From Priestia megaterium (GTDB taxonomy: Bacteria; Bacillota; Bacilli; Bacillales; Bacillaceae_H), in contig NZ_CP023317.1 in NCBI RefSeq assembly GCF_009497655.1, positions 447,001 to 511,000 of the forward strand: DNA of 64,000 nt. Reading direction: 5' to 3'. Shown here piece after piece: positions 43,566 to 54,744 of the stretch; within the stretch, counting starts at the first letter, position 1, and each line of letters begins with the position of its first letter. A program made the translations under genes and the position numbers. The notes under the pieces were generated by a model. The model was not told the DNA's origin. It worked only from the letters and a program-made list of their open reading frames with translations, and did not search any database.

Positions 43566-44095
43566 TATTGAACAGCGTCAAATTTATTTACTTTCCACTG
43601 AGAATTAGATTTATAGAATGTGACAGTTCGTTTTACACTGCCGCCATCTACAGTTGGAACTGTGAATTCATAAGAGCGAACTGTTGCTGTTTGATACACA
43701 AGCTTTGTTTTTGCTTTTGACCACTCTAACATGCTGAATCCGTCGCCGATTGGATGTGCAAGTTTGCCGTTATATGTGATATAGCCGTAATTTGTTAATC
43801 CTTTTTCTACTGCACTATTTGTAAATGTCTCAGATAAGTAGCTTGATAGCTCAGCTTTTGTATCAAATTCAGGGCAAAGGTACACGTACTCAGTTCCTTT
43901 ATATTCAAATGTACGTTCTGTACATGGTTTGTTTTTATAACCGTGCAGAGCACTCCAGAAATGATTGCTGGCACTAGCTGCAATTTTGACAGCATTTGCA
44001 TCCGTTAGTGTTGGAGATGTTGTTTGTGCTGTAACTCCAGTGCTTAGTGTAAAGAAAATAGCGATTGATGATAAAACTAGTCCAATTTTTTTCAT
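43565..44095 (-). CDS. secreted IseA-like DL-endopeptidase inhibitor
   Basis: A 176-aa exported protein with a signal peptide at about 1-23. The mature part (LTDANAVKIAASASNHFWSAL, YLCPEFDTKAELSSYL, GDGFSMLEWSKAKTKLVYQT) resembles IseA/YoeB, which inhibits D,L-endopeptidase autolysins at the cell wall. B. subtilis iseA is controlled by WalR, and a perfect WalR-type box lies 65 nt upstream here in the same orientation. The family assignment is from memory; the box supports it. Confidence 0.62.
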   Translation of the reverse strand: MKKIGLVLSSIAIFFTLSTGVTAQTTSPTLTDANAVKIAASASNHFWSALHGYKNKPCTERTFEYKGTEYVYLCPEFDTKAELSSYLSETFTNSAVEKGLTNYGYITYNGKLAHPIGDGFSMLEWSKAKTKLVYQTATVRSYEFTVPTVDGGSVKRTVTFYKSNSQWKVNKFDAVQ

Positions 44096-44159
44096 TTCTA
44101 ACTCACTCCTAATTAATTAACCTTATTTATGTAACAATTATGTGTTTTATATTTCTTTT

Positions 44160-44176
44160 GTTACATTTATATTACA
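44160..44176 (-). promoter_or_regulatory. WalR-type box, iseA side
   Basis: On the minus strand TGTAAT-ATAAA-TGTAAC fits TGTWAH-N5-TGTWAH at all defined positions, in the orientation of the iseA-like gene and 65 nt from its start. Confidence 0.72.
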
Positions 44177-44346
44177 ATAAATCTGTAATAAAAGAAAGTG
44201 TTTTGTCTTTTTTTCTTAAATTTTTTTAGATTTTTACTAGTTTCTGAAGTAGATATAGTAAATAAATTGCGGATAAATGTTGATTTATCAGAATTTCCAA
44301 ACCGATTTTTCTATTTTATATTCGTTTTGTTACAAACAATCTTTTT

Positions 44347-44363
44347 TGTAACAAATCTGTAAT
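44347..44363 (+). promoter_or_regulatory. WalR-type box, plus orientation
   Basis: TGTAAC-AAATC-TGTAAT fits the WalR consensus at all positions. It is 148 nt before the oxidoreductase gene and 250 nt behind the iseA-like start. Confidence 0.65.
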
Positions 44364-44510
44364 AAAAGAAGCTGAATACTTTTAGGATACAGAAAAATAA
44401 AGATAAAACGGTGAAAAAGCGATTTTAAAAGTTTATTTTCCTTTTTTTGGGGCATATTTCTTTTGCGGTTTTGAGCTTTTTAGTAGAGTAGATTAAGAGG
44501 AGGCGAAATC

Positions 44511-45503
44511 ATGAAAGCCATTATACATAGTGAGAAAAGCGGTATAGCAGGCATGAATTACAGAGATCTTCAGGAGATGCCCCCTGAAAGAGGAGAAGTA
44601 AAAGTAAGGTTAAAAACAGCAGGTTTAAACCGGAGAGATTTATTTGTTATGAATAATCGAGGCAAAGGAGATAAGCCGTTTATTCCCGGTTCAGACGGTG
44701 CAGGTATTATAGAAGAAGTGGGAGAAGGCGTAAAAGGTTTAAAAATTGGAATAGAAGTGATCATTAATCCAAGTCTGGAGTGGGATCGTATAGAGGACAT
44801 TCCGTTTACGCCTAAAATTTTAGGTGGTCCATCGAATGGAACGTTTGCAGAGTATGTAATCATAAAAGCGGATAATGTTGTGCAAAAGCCGCCTTATCTA
44901 TCTTGGAAACAAGCGGGAGTTCTTTCATTATCAGCTTTAACTGCGTATAGAGCTCTCTTTACAAAAGGGCAGTTAAAAAAAGGAGAACATCTACTTATTC
45001 CTGGTATAGGGAGCGGAGTCGCGACTTATGGCTTGTTATTCGCAAAAGCTATCGGAGCTGACGTAACGGTTACTTCTAGAAGTGATAAAAAAAGAAAGCA
45101 AGCCCTAAAGTATGGAGCTGATTATGCATTAGACAGTGGAAGTAACCTAAAAGAAGAAATCAACGATAGAAAAGTAGATATCATACTTGATAGTGTGGGG
45201 GCAGCTTTATTTCCGACGTATTTTGAAATACTAAAGCCAAATGGAAGAATTGTTAATTTTGGTGCGAGTTCTGGAAATGAAGTTGAATTGCCTCTAAGAA
45301 CTATTTTTTATCCTCAATTCAATATACTTGGCACATCTATGGGAAGTCAGGAAGAATTTGTGGACATGATGGATTTTATAGAGAAACATCAAATTAAACC
45401 AATCGTCGATAGATTCTATCCGCTGTCAGAGGCAGCTGCAGCTTGCGAACGATTAGATAAAGGAAAACAATTTGGCAATATAGGTTTACTTATTTCAGAA
45501 TAA
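44511..45503 (+). CDS. zinc-independent quinone oxidoreductase-type dehydrogenase (YogA-like)
   Basis: A 330-aa medium-chain dehydrogenase/reductase. GroES-like part about 25-130, nucleotide-binding part about 130-290 ([32 protein letters not shown] points to NADPH). The catalytic zinc ligands (Cys, HE pair) and the four-cysteine lobe are missing, as in quinone oxidoreductase-type members. Substrate unknown. GGAGG site. Confidence 0.82.
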   Translation: MKAIIHSEKSGIAGMNYRDLQEMPPERGEVKVRLKTAGLNRRDLFVMNNRGKGDKPFIPGSDGAGIIEEVGEGVKGLKIGIEVIINPSLEWDRIEDIPFTPKILGGPSNGTFAEYVIIKADNVVQKPPYLSWKQAGVLSLSALTAYRALFTKGQLKKGEHLLIPGIGSGVATYGLLFAKAIGADVTVTSRSDKKRKQALKYGADYALDSGSNLKEEINDRKVDIILDSVGAALFPTYFEILKPNGRIVNFGASSGNEVELPLRTIFYPQFNILGTSMGSQEEFVDMMDFIEKHQIKPIVDRFYPLSEAAAACERLDKGKQFGNIGLLISE

Positions 45504-45507
45504 AAAA

Positions 45508-45536
45508 ATCCCCGGCGCTAACTGGGGACTTTTTTA
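45508..45536 (+). terminator. terminator behind oxidoreductase gene
   Basis: TCCCC pairs with GGGGA over about 10 nt, T6 follows. Short but GC-rich. Confidence 0.7.
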
Positions 45537-45600
45537 TATAATCAAACGTTTGTTTAAATGAAAGAAACAAGGTAATAACAGGATTTTTAGAAGTTTTTTA

Positions 45601-47175
45601 TCATAACCACCAAGCCAATAAAAAGGTAACAAATCCTCCTAGTATCAAAAATCCCATGCTGTATTTGAGCGTGTATTTAAACAGTTCACCCTCTTTTCCA
45701 GCTAAACCTACTGCTCCAGCAGCGACAGCAATTGATTGAGGAGAAAGCATTTTAGCCATCACGCCGCCGGCAGTATTAGCCGCTACGAGAATAATTGGCA
45801 AGACATTAATTTGCTGAGCTGTAGTTAGCTGCAAGTTGCCGAACAGCGCATTATTCGATACGACAGACCCCGTTAGAAATACGCCAATCCAGCCAAGAAA
45901 TGGAGATAAAAATGGAAAATAAGCAGCTGATGTAGCGAGTGCCAATCCAAGTGTAGAGGACTGTCCTGAATAATTTGAAATAAAAGCAAAAGCAATGACC
46001 ATCATAATCGTCATAATAGGTCTTGATAGTTCTTTTACGGTTTCCAAAAGAGTGGTCCATGCCACTTTTGCCGATACGTTAAGCAAGAAAACTGAAAGGA
46101 TACAAGCGATAAGAATTGCCGTACCTGTTGCTGCAAATAAGTCTATTTTTAAGACAGCAGCGTAAGGCGTAGGATCTTTTACTAAAGGCGCTGCTTTAAT
46201 TACGTGATTGTGTAAAAATGGGACGTTAATAAGCAGGTTCAGATGTTCAAGCGCCGTTTTGACAAAAGAAATGCTCCAAGCCGTAACGAGTATCGTTAAT
46301 AGAATAAAAGGAGACCAAGCCTTTAAAATTTGTTTTGGTGACAGGCTGAAGCTTTTAGCTGCTGCCGAGCTTGTTCTTTTAATATAAAAAGCAAGAGCAA
46401 GCAAACTCACAATAGAAGATGTGATATTTGGAAGTTCAGGGCCGATGTATGTAACAGTTAAATACTGCGTCAGTGCATAGGAAATGGCTGTGATGCTCGT
46501 TGCTTTCCATACGTCTTTTAATCCTTTTATCCCATCCATAATAAAGACAAGTAAAAAAGGGATAAGAAAAGAAATAATCGGAAGCTGCGTGCCAAGAAAA
46601 TGAGCAATTTCTTTTGGATCAATGCCAGATACTTGTCCTGCGACAATGACAGGAATCCCCATGGCGCCAAAAGCTCCTGAAGCTGTATTAGCAATTAAGC
46701 ATAGCGCCGCTGCTTTTAACGGTTTGAATCCAAGTCCAACTAGAAGCGCTGCTGTAATGGCAATTGGAGCTCCAAATCCTGCTGCTCCTTCTAAAAAAGC
46801 ATTAAAGGAAAAAGCAACAAGCAGCATTTGCAAGCGGGGGTCATCGGTTATTGAAATAATAGATTGCCTAATGGTAGTAAACTGTCCGCTTTTGACAGTT
46901 AGCTTGTATAAGAACACCGCGCCGATAATAATATAGCTGATGGGCCAAAGTGCATACAAAAACCCATAGCCTGTGGCTCCTAAGACCATTGAGGCAGGCA
47001 TATCATAAAAATAAATAGCAATAATCATAGAAAGAAGTACCGTAATACCAGCAGCAATGTGTCCTTTTAATTTCAAAAGAGTTAAAGCAATAAAGAAAAA
47101 GATGATGGGGATGAGTGCAATTAGTGCAGAAAGCCAAATATTATTTAACGGATTATATACTTGAGTCCACGTCAT
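45601..47175 (-). CDS. lctP: L-lactate permease
   Basis: A 524-aa proton/lactate symporter of the LctP family with 12-14 helices (FNAFLEGAAGFGAPIAITAALL and QSTLGLALA segments typical). It lies 69 nt behind ldh and probably forms an operon with it. The ATG at 47175 is 7 nt behind GAGGTG; the ATG at 47181 is too close. Confidence 0.92.
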   Translation of the reverse strand: MTWTQVYNPLNNIWLSALIALIPIIFFFIALTLLKLKGHIAAGITVLLSMIIAIYFYDMPASMVLGATGYGFLYALWPISYIIIGAVFLYKLTVKSGQFTTIRQSIISITDDPRLQMLLVAFSFNAFLEGAAGFGAPIAITAALLVGLGFKPLKAAALCLIANTASGAFGAMGIPVIVAGQVSGIDPKEIAHFLGTQLPIISFLIPFLLVFIMDGIKGLKDVWKATSITAISYALTQYLTVTYIGPELPNITSSIVSLLALAFYIKRTSSAAAKSFSLSPKQILKAWSPFILLTILVTAWSISFVKTALEHLNLLINVPFLHNHVIKAAPLVKDPTPYAAVLKIDLFAATGTAILIACILSVFLLNVSAKVAWTTLLETVKELSRPIMTIMMVIAFAFISNYSGQSSTLGLALATSAAYFPFLSPFLGWIGVFLTGSVVSNNALFGNLQLTTAQQINVLPIILVAANTAGGVMAKMLSPQSIAVAAGAVGLAGKEGELFKYTLKYSMGFLILGGFVTFLLAWWL

Positions 47176-47243
47176 ATTCATACACCTCTACTACATATTT
47201 AAAACAAGGGAGCGGGGGAGTCCCCCGCAAAAATCTTTTGATG

Positions 47244-48242
<999 letters not shown>

Positions 48243-48272
48243 TGTTAGTGTAACAAGAATAAATACCCTCGG

Positions 48273-48290
48273 CTGTGATAAAAATCACAC
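48273..48290 (-). promoter_or_regulatory. Rex operator 2 of ldh
   Basis: CTGTGATAAAAATCACAC keeps the TGTGA-N6-TCACA core. Its centre is 48 bp from operator 1, so two Rex dimers could flank the promoter. The rest of this 333-nt gap to the CDF gene shows no further feature. Confidence 0.72.
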
Positions 48291-48533
48291 CCTTTAAAAA
48301 ATAGTAAACAATTTTACAGGGCGATTTAAAAAAAGGGTCCTTCTACATGAAGTGCCACATTTAGAACGATCTCAAACGTTTAAAGTGTTGAGTAAAGGCA
48401 ACTTGTTTTGCGGAAAGCTAAAGAGTTTAACATTCTCTATTTGTATGTTAACAGCCAATAATGTTTCTATAGACCCACACGAAATCCATTTGTTACACTA
48501 AGTTTGCTTATTTTGAATAAAGGAGTTGAAGGG

Positions 48534-49409
48534 ATGGAGAACTACTATGAGCAAGCCCAAAAAGGCGCTTGGGTTAGTATCTTATCATATATCTTTTTAT
48601 CAGCATGTAAACTTATTATTGCGGGTGTCACCGCTTCCTCTGCATTAAAAGCCGACGGTCTTAATAATGTTACAGATATTATTGCATCAATTGCCGTCTT
48701 AGTCGGCTTAAAAATCTCTAAAAAACCTCGTGATAATGATCATCCCTATGGACATTCCAGAGCGGAACATATCTCTTCACTTATTGCTTCTTTTATCATG
48801 ATGGTCATTGGACTAGAAGTATTGGTCGATGCGGGTCAGTCATTATTTATGGACAAATCTGAAGCGCCTAATTTACTGGCTGCTTGGGTAGGTCTTGGAG
48901 CGGCTGCTGTTATGGGTGGTGTCTACCGATATAATATTAAGCTTGCTAAAAAACTTGATAGCCAGTCTTTATATGCGGTTGCTAAAGATAATTTGTCTGA
49001 TGCACTTGTGAGCATAGGGGCTGTTGTGGGAATTTTCGGCTCGCAATTCGGCTTGCCCTGGCTGGACGTGGTAGCTGCTTTTGCTGTGGGAATTATTATT
49101 TGTAAAACAGCCATCGAGATTTTTAAAGAAGCGGCTCATTCTTTAACGGACGGATTTGATGAAGAAAAGTTAGGACACTACAAAGAAAGCATTGGGCTTG
49201 TAGAAGGGGTAAAAGAAGTAGAAGATGTGAAAGCGCGCAAGCTTGGTAATCAAGTCGTGATTGATGTAACTGTTAAAGTAGATCCTCATTTAAATGTTAT
49301 TAAAAGCCATGAAATTGCTGATCAAATTGAACATATGATGAACGATGAGCATCAGATTAAAGATACGCTTGTTCATATTGAACCTGATGCATACGAAAAG
49401 CAAAAATAA
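48534..49409 (+). CDS. cation diffusion facilitator (metal efflux)
   Basis: A 291-aa CDF exporter: six helices (about 12-210) with metal-site residues in LKADGLNNVTDI and KDNLSDALVS, the PYGHSRAEH loop, and a C-terminal cytosolic domain (about 210-291). DxxxD pairs of this kind occur in manganese/zinc exporters (MneP-like); the metal is inferred. The ATG at 48534 lies 8 nt behind AAAGGAG, later than the open frame at 48504. Confidence 0.87.
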   Translation: MENYYEQAQKGAWVSILSYIFLSACKLIIAGVTASSALKADGLNNVTDIIASIAVLVGLKISKKPRDNDHPYGHSRAEHISSLIASFIMMVIGLEVLVDAGQSLFMDKSEAPNLLAAWVGLGAAAVMGGVYRYNIKLAKKLDSQSLYAVAKDNLSDALVSIGAVVGIFGSQFGLPWLDVVAAFAVGIIICKTAIEIFKEAAHSLTDGFDEEKLGHYKESIGLVEGVKEVEDVKARKLGNQVVIDVTVKVDPHLNVIKSHEIADQIEHMMNDEHQIKDTLVHIEPDAYEKQK

Positions 49410-49456
49410 AACCAGCACGTTCTTTCGTTATGAAAGGATGAGCTGGTTTTATTTTT
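49405..49456 (+). terminator. terminator behind the CDF gene
   Basis: AATAAAACCAGC pairs with GCTGGTTTTATT; the loop holds a second small stem CTTT/GAAAG; T5 follows. Confidence 0.85.
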
Positions 49457-49488
49457 GGGGAAATTTGAAATAAATCACAAAAACTTCT

Positions 49489-49515
49489 TCAAAAGTGAAA
49501 ATGAAAAGCCGTTAT
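49489..49515 (+). promoter_or_regulatory. candidate sigma-D promoter
   Basis: TCAA-N15-GCCGTTAT resembles the sigma-D consensus TAAA-N14/16-GCCGATAT with one mismatch per box. It lies 36 nt before a chemotaxis receptor gene, a standard sigma-D target. Confidence 0.68.
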
Positions 49516-49550
49516 TAGTAATATAAAGATTTTTGTAGAAGGGTGAGGGA

Positions 49551-51569
49551 ATGAAGAGGTTAAGTGCAAAACTCGTAGTATTTTTTAGTATTTTTATAGC
49601 TATTTTATTATTAGTTGTTTCAGGGGCTGTTTATCAATTTACCAAAACACAAATAGAAAAAGATGTAGAAGTTCAGTCTCAAAGTCAAGTGAAAGAGTTA
49701 AGAGAAACGATTCATACGTACTTAGACATGTATAGTCGTTCTTTGCTGACGTATAGTGAAAATGATGTAATTGTTAATTTTGTTAAGCAAGAAGGAGATC
49801 AAACAAACCAAGAGAAAAATCCGTATTTTACATGGAACACAGTTCAAAAAGAGTTTACACAGTTTAAAGAAAAGTATCCTAACTTAGTACTTGAATACAT
49901 AGGCACAAAAAATAAAGGAATGTATTCTGTTCCTAAGCAAGAGTTTGGTTCAAACTATGATCCGACTTCCAGGGTGTGGTACAAACAAGCAGTAGAATCA
50001 CCTGATGAGGTTGTTTACACGGATCCATATGAAGATGCAGCAACGAAAAAGACGGTTGTGACGATTGCAAAGGCTATTTTAGATCCAGATACTAAAAATG
50101 TGCTGGGCGTTATAGCTACTGATTTAGACTTAGATGCATTAAAAAACATTGTAGGTAAAGCAGAAGTAAATCACGGTGGATATGCATTTTTATTTGATCA
50201 AAATGGCACAGCGCTCGTTCATCCAACAGAAGCTGGAAAAAATTTAATGAATCAGCCATTTATGAAAAAAATGTACGAAGCAGACCGGAATAAAGATTTC
50301 ATGAAGTATACCTTTCAAGGTGAAGAGAGAGTGATGGCATATGATACTCTCGAAGGAACGAATTGGAAGATAGGAAACGCCTTTATTTATAATGAAATGC
50401 TCTCAAGCGCTCATCATTTACTGAATGTGATTGTCTGGATTGCGTTAATTGGCATCTTATTATCAGTGGTGTTAACCATCTTTTTCTCAAGAATCATTAC
50501 GAATCCGATTCGCCGCTTGAAAAACGAAGTAGCCAAAGTAACAGCTGGCGATTTAACAGTTCAGGTTCAGACGAAGTCAAAAGATGAAATTGGTGAACTT
50601 ACTCATTTATTTAACGATATGGTAGCTAAAATGAAAACATTGATTGGCACGGTTCAGACGTCTGTTGAGACAGTAAAAACGTCTGTTGAAGACTTGAGTG
50701 CTGTATCTGAAGAAGCAACTGCATCCAGTGAAGAAATTGGCCGGGCTATCCATGAGATTGCCAGCGGCGCCACGCAGCAGGCTTCTGACGCTGACTCTAC
50801 TAATCACAAAACGATGAGTTTATCTTCACAAATTGAAGAAGTCATTGAACAAAACGCCCAGATTAATAAAATGACGATTGAAGCTGTAACCATCAATGAA
50901 AAAGGCTTAAAACAAATGCAGCTGCTTCGCAATCAAACTACCGAATCATCTCAGACGATTCACGGTGTTCAAACGGTAATGGAAGAGTTAACAAGTAAGA
51001 TGAAAGAAATTGAATCTATTATTTTTACAATTAATAGCATTTCAGATCAGACAAATTTACTTGCACTAAATGCTAGTATTGAAGCAGCTCGTGCAGGAGA
51101 ACATGGCAAAGGATTTGCGGTAGTAGCTGAAGAGGTACGAAAACTTGCTGAACAGTCCTCTCAAGCTACTGAACAAGTTCGCCACACGATTGCAGCGATT
51201 CAAGGGGAAGTCGCGGCTGCTCGTGAAGAATGCAACCGGACAGAAGAACTTTCAAAATCTCAAGACTTTGTGGTAGGAGACACAGAACAAGCTTTTCGTG
51301 AAATTGCTACTACCATTGAGCAGGTGGCAGCGGCTGTCGAACATGTAACAAGCAGCATGGACAGCATTGATGAGCATAAGGAAGACGTGGTAGCGGCCAT
51401 TCAAAGTATAGCAGCTATTGCACAGCAATCAGCAGCAGGAACGGAAGAAATTACGGCTTCTACAGAAGAACAAATTAGAGCTATTTCTACTGTTTCTCAA
51501 TCGGCTGAACATTTGCAAGAGATTAGTGAAGAATTGGCGAACTTGATTCGTCAATTTAAAATTAAATAA
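49551..51569 (+). CDS. methyl-accepting chemotaxis protein (Cache type)
   Basis: A 672-aa receptor. TM1 about 7-29, extracellular double Cache domain about 35-280 ([34 protein letters not shown]), TM2 about 290-314, HAMP about 315-367, signalling coiled coil about 380-672 with the conserved hairpin tip [20 protein letters not shown]. It resembles McpA/McpB/TlpA of B. subtilis; the ligand is probably an amino acid or organic acid. A candidate sigma-D promoter precedes it and a terminator follows. Confidence 0.93.
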   Translation: MKRLSAKLVVFFSIFIAILLLVVSGAVYQFTKTQIEKDVEVQSQSQVKELRETIHTYLDMYSRSLLTYSENDVIVNFVKQEGDQTNQEKNPYFTWNTVQKEFTQFKEKYPNLVLEYIGTKNKGMYSVPKQEFGSNYDPTSRVWYKQAVESPDEVVYTDPYEDAATKKTVVTIAKAILDPDTKNVLGVIATDLDLDALKNIVGKAEVNHGGYAFLFDQNGTALVHPTEAGKNLMNQPFMKKMYEADRNKDFMKYTFQGEERVMAYDTLEGTNWKIGNAFIYNEMLSSAHHLLNVIVWIALIGILLSVVLTIFFSRIITNPIRRLKNEVAKVTAGDLTVQVQTKSKDEIGELTHLFNDMVAKMKTLIGTVQTSVETVKTSVEDLSAVSEEATASSEEIGRAIHEIASGATQQASDADSTNHKTMSLSSQIEEVIEQNAQINKMTIEAVTINEKGLKQMQLLRNQTTESSQTIHGVQTVMEELTSKMKEIESIIFTINSISDQTNLLALNASIEAARAGEHGKGFAVVAEEVRKLAEQSSQATEQVRHTIAAIQGEVAAAREECNRTEELSKSQDFVVGDTEQAFREIATTIEQVAAAVEHVTSSMDSIDEHKEDVVAAIQSIAAIAQQSAAGTEEITASTEEQIRAISTVSQSAEHLQEISEELANLIRQFKIK

Positions 51570-51606
51570 AAAAGAGCGCCAATAACATATTGGCGCTCTT
51601 TTTTAT
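51569..51606. terminator. bidirectional terminator
   Basis: AAAAAAGAGCGCCAATA pairs with its complement around a 5-nt loop, between convergent genes. Confidence 0.92.
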
Positions 51607-52518
51607 TTAATAGGAAAACAAGTTGCTGTACGGTAAAAAAACCTGCTGATCTGGAGGTGCAACAGCTGACACGCGCTGATGTGTAAACGGGTGTATAAAA
51701 GAAAGCTTAATGGCATGTAAAGCTTGCTGCTGATCTTTTAATCTCTTTCCGCCATAAAGCGTATCACCAAGTAATGGATGGCCGATGTGACTCATATGAA
51801 CACGTATTTGGTGAGTGCGTCCGGTCTCGAGCGAAAGTTCAATAAGCGTTTCATTTTTTGCCATATTGCGCTTTAACACGCGATAAGATGTTTTGGCAGC
51901 TTGTCCCGTTCTAGATACTCTTCTTCTCGTAGCGTGATGGCGATCGCGTCCAATAGGTTCATTAACGATTCCTTGCTCTTGTTTCATGAGTCCTTGGACA
52001 AGAGCAACATAAGTCCGGTTAATTTTACGTTCAGCCAGCAGCTGGTCAAACACAGAGCTTGCTACAAAATGCTTCGTGAATAAGATAGCACCTGATGTAT
52101 CGCTGTCCAAACGGTGAACGTGTCTAGGTTTTGTTTTGAGGCCTATTTTTTGAAAATAAGCAGCTACAGCATTTAAAAGAGTTTTTTGGTCCTGCTCTGA
52201 TGAAGGATGAGTATTTAGGTTTATTGGTTTGTTTACGATTAGCACGTGTTCATCTTCAAACAAAATCTCTATATTAACATGGTAAGGTGTTATTTCATTA
52301 GGTTCTGCTTCAAAAAAAGGGAGTGATACTCTATCATTTTCCTTAAGAGTATTCCTCCATGGTAAAGGCTCACCGTTTATAAGCACATTTTTATTCATCC
52401 GAAACTGATGCAACGTTTTTTTGGGAATACGCCATTTCGTTTTTAAATAATCTTCAATTGTTTGCCCTGCATCATTTTTTGCGATTTTATCTTCTAGCCA
52501 TTGGCCGTGTATACTCAT
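51607..52518 (-). CDS. RluA-family pseudouridine synthase (YhcT-like)
   Basis: A 303-aa RNA pseudouridine synthase with the catalytic Asp in HRLDSDTSGAILFTK (about residue 137) and the C-terminal ETGRTHQIRVHMSHIGHPLLGD block. The N-terminal part is S4-like (about 17-65). RNA target unknown. The neighbouring yhcU-like gene suggests the yhcT position of B. subtilis. GGGATT context before the ATG; the ribosome binding site is AAGGAAGGG. Confidence 0.88.
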   Translation of the reverse strand: MSIHGQWLEDKIAKNDAGQTIEDYLKTKWRIPKKTLHQFRMNKNVLINGEPLPWRNTLKENDRVSLPFFEAEPNEITPYHVNIEILFEDEHVLIVNKPINLNTHPSSEQDQKTLLNAVAAYFQKIGLKTKPRHVHRLDSDTSGAILFTKHFVASSVFDQLLAERKINRTYVALVQGLMKQEQGIVNEPIGRDRHHATRRRVSRTGQAAKTSYRVLKRNMAKNETLIELSLETGRTHQIRVHMSHIGHPLLGDTLYGGKRLKDQQQALHAIKLSFIHPFTHQRVSAVAPPDQQVFLPYSNLFSY

Positions 52519-52673
52519 ATTTAATCCCTTCCTTACATACTAGTAAATATCCTTTAATCTTTAAAAAGAACTTGTAAATAATTAGGAGGAAATAACTACC
52601 TGAAGTTCTCGTTTTATGTTTATGTTATGCTAAATAAAGAGACATAAGTTAAGAGAAAAAAGGGGGGGTAACC

Positions 52674-53066
52674 ATGAAAATTGCCCAAGCAGCTCCGCCA
52701 GAAATGGAGAATTACATAGAAGAGTTGACTGAACAGCTTCGCTATGACTTGTTACCTCGGTATGTATCTGTAGATAAGCTTAATCCTGATGAATTATTAA
52801 ATCCAGATTATTGTACAGACCATTTATATAATGGCTTACTCGATGAAGCATTGCAAGTCATTAGTAGCCTTCAGACAATAATTGCCGTGATTGAAGCGAT
52901 TCAACATCGGCCGATTGAAGAAAGCGACTGCGAGCAATTCGAAAAAAATATTGCAATTTTAAAAAAATACGGGTTCTTATTTCCTGTTTCCATTGAGTGT
53001 TTTGCAAAAGAAAACAATTTGATTACGTATTCGTATGAATCGTTTTATAATTCATACATAAATTAA
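52674..53066 (+). CDS. YhcU-like protein (DUF5365)
   Basis: A 130-aa acidic, helical cytosolic protein (ENYIEELTEQLRYDLLPRYV). Length and position next to a YhcT-type gene match B. subtilis YhcU; function unknown. AGGGGGGGT site 4-5 nt before the ATG. Repeat copy 2 begins two bases behind its stop codon. Confidence 0.68.
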   Translation: MKIAQAAPPEMENYIEELTEQLRYDLLPRYVSVDKLNPDELLNPDYCTDHLYNGLLDEALQVISSLQTIIAVIEAIQHRPIEESDCEQFEKNIAILKKYGFLFPVSIECFAKENNLITYSYESFYNSYIN

Positions 53067-53067
53067 A

Positions 53068-53396
53068 GAGGCTGGGAGAAAAGTATTTTAGCCTAAGTGA
53101 AAAACGAACTATTGATCAGCAAGTTTGATGAGTGGTTCGTTTTTTTTATGGTGAATACAACTTCATCTGTTTCGTCCTTCCAGCAGTTGATTGAAGGGCA
53201 AGGCGAAGACTCCTGCGGAAAAAGCGGGACAGATGAGACCCCGCAGGAGCGCAAGCGACGAGGAGGCTCAGCGCCCGCCCGCGGAAAGCGAAGCCTTGCA
53301 TGGAAATCAACGGCGGTGTCATAAGCGGTTCAGTTCATGTATCTCATTTGTTCGTCTTTAGGTTGGATTCATTTAGTTCTGTACCGGCCTCTTTTT
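53068..53396 (+). repeat. dispersed structured repeat, copy 2 (longest)
   Basis: Starts GAGGCTGGGAGAAAAG, contains a terminator (AACGAAC...GTTCGTT, 53101-53148), a GC-rich core with nested inverted repeats (ACTCCTGCGG with CCCGCAGGAG; GCAAGGC with GCCTTGC) and ends GTACCGGCCTCTTTTT, complementary to its start. Open frames inside it are not genes. No other feature lies in this gap up to 53492. Confidence 0.88.
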
Positions 53397-53492
53397 AATC
53401 ATATATTTCAGACTTCTATTGGACATTCAAAAAGAGCTTGTGATATGGTCAAACTTGTATAAATCCATCAAAAAATAAATAGGAGCGAAAAC

Positions 53493-54485
53493 ATGACAAA
53501 AGCAAAATTATGTTTTATTGGTGCAGGCTTTCACGCATCAACGAACATTTACCCCTCTGTTATTGAAGCGGGAGCAGAAATTAAAGCAATTTCCACACGC
53601 AGTATCGAAAGATCAAAAACTGCTCTTCAACGATTTGGGAGCAGCGGTACGCCGTACGATGATTATAAGAAAATGCTAAAGCAAGAAAAGTGCGATGGAG
53701 TAGTGGTTGTGGCACAGCCTGAAGATCATCCTGCTTTGGTGCTGGATTGCATTCGAGCAGGACAAAATGTTTATGTGGACAAGCCTTTGGGGATGAATAA
53801 AAGAGAAGCAAAAGAGATTTCAGATGCTGCTAAGCAAGCTGGCGTAAAAGTTATGGTAGGTTTTATGAAGCGCTATGCGCCTTGTTATATGAAGTTAAAA
53901 GAATTAATTGAAGAAGGTAGCCTAGGAAGTGTCCGTTCATTTCAAGCAAGATTTGCTGTAGACAGTACCACTTTTTGTAAAGATGAAGAGCAGTTTATGA
54001 AGCTTGCTGCCATACATATTGTTGATCTCGTCCGTCACTTGTTCGGCGAAGTCGTTCACGTGACAGGGTTCAGAAATAATCATGGTGAATATATTTCAAA
54101 TAGTATTTCGCTGAAGTTTGACAATGGCACTGTAGAGAGCCTGTATTTTACTGGCATGACAGCATGGTCTCGAGAAAGTGAAAACTTATTAGTGCCATTT
54201 GACGATGGCTTTGCTTTTGTTGACGAAATAAATTCATTAACTATTCACGAATCCCAGACTTTTGATGAATTACCGTGGAAATCATTAAAAGAAAACGATC
54301 GTGTGTTTACACCTTCTGCTTCACCGATGTCGGGAGCTTACCGAGATCTTTACCTTCGTGGTTTTGTTGGAGAGATGGCTCATTTTATTGAGTGTTGTAC
54401 AAATGACCAAGAACCTCTTTCCAGTGGGAGCGACAATGTAAAAACGATGAGATTATGTGATCAAATACTGTCATCTTTAATGTAA
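53493..54485 (+). CDS. Gfo/Idh/MocA family oxidoreductase
   Basis: A 330-aa NAD(P)-dependent dehydrogenase: Rossmann part about 1-120 (LCFIGAGFHAS; YVDKPLGMN with the catalytic Lys of the EKP motif as DKP) and C-terminal sugar-binding part (KLAAIHIVDLVRHLFG with the conserved D/H pair). It resembles iolG-type enzymes only distantly. Substrate unknown; no sugar genes adjoin. Confidence 0.84.
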   Translation: MTKAKLCFIGAGFHASTNIYPSVIEAGAEIKAISTRSIERSKTALQRFGSSGTPYDDYKKMLKQEKCDGVVVVAQPEDHPALVLDCIRAGQNVYVDKPLGMNKREAKEISDAAKQAGVKVMVGFMKRYAPCYMKLKELIEEGSLGSVRSFQARFAVDSTTFCKDEEQFMKLAAIHIVDLVRHLFGEVVHVTGFRNNHGEYISNSISLKFDNGTVESLYFTGMTAWSRESENLLVPFDDGFAFVDEINSLTIHESQTFDELPWKSLKENDRVFTPSASPMSGAYRDLYLRGFVGEMAHFIECCTNDQEPLSSGSDNVKTMRLCDQILSSLM

Positions 54486-54744
54486 AGAAAGCTTTAAAGA
54501 AAAGAATGTACGATGAATAGCTTACTGTAAATTATGTAAATCATACTAAATAATGTTATGATTAGACAGGTCGTATAAACGAAAGCATTTACCTTTCATA
54601 AGATTACAAAACGTTTCAATCTTATTACATATGTTTAAAATTAGCCTAAATGGTTTCTTTTTACGCCTATATCATATACAATGCCCCCTAGATGATTTTT
54701 TCGAATAGCTAATAATCGTTTGGGATTATGAAAGGAGATTAATC

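Larger units (their letters stand above)
44145..44374. repeat. duplicated control region upstream of iseA-like gene
   Basis: Two imperfect direct copies (44145-44200 and 44314-44374) share TTTTATATTYSTTTTGTTACA and AAATCTGTAATAAAAGAA. Each holds a WalR-type site. The second copy also faces the oxidoreductase gene at 44511. Confidence 0.75.

Noticed and set aside
45541-45560. Palindrome CAAACGTTTG behind lctP as an operator
   Set aside because: It lies downstream of two convergent genes with no promoter next to it.
53097-53324. 75-codon ORF
   Set aside because: It lies within the structured repeat copy 2 and is not kept in copies 1 and 3.
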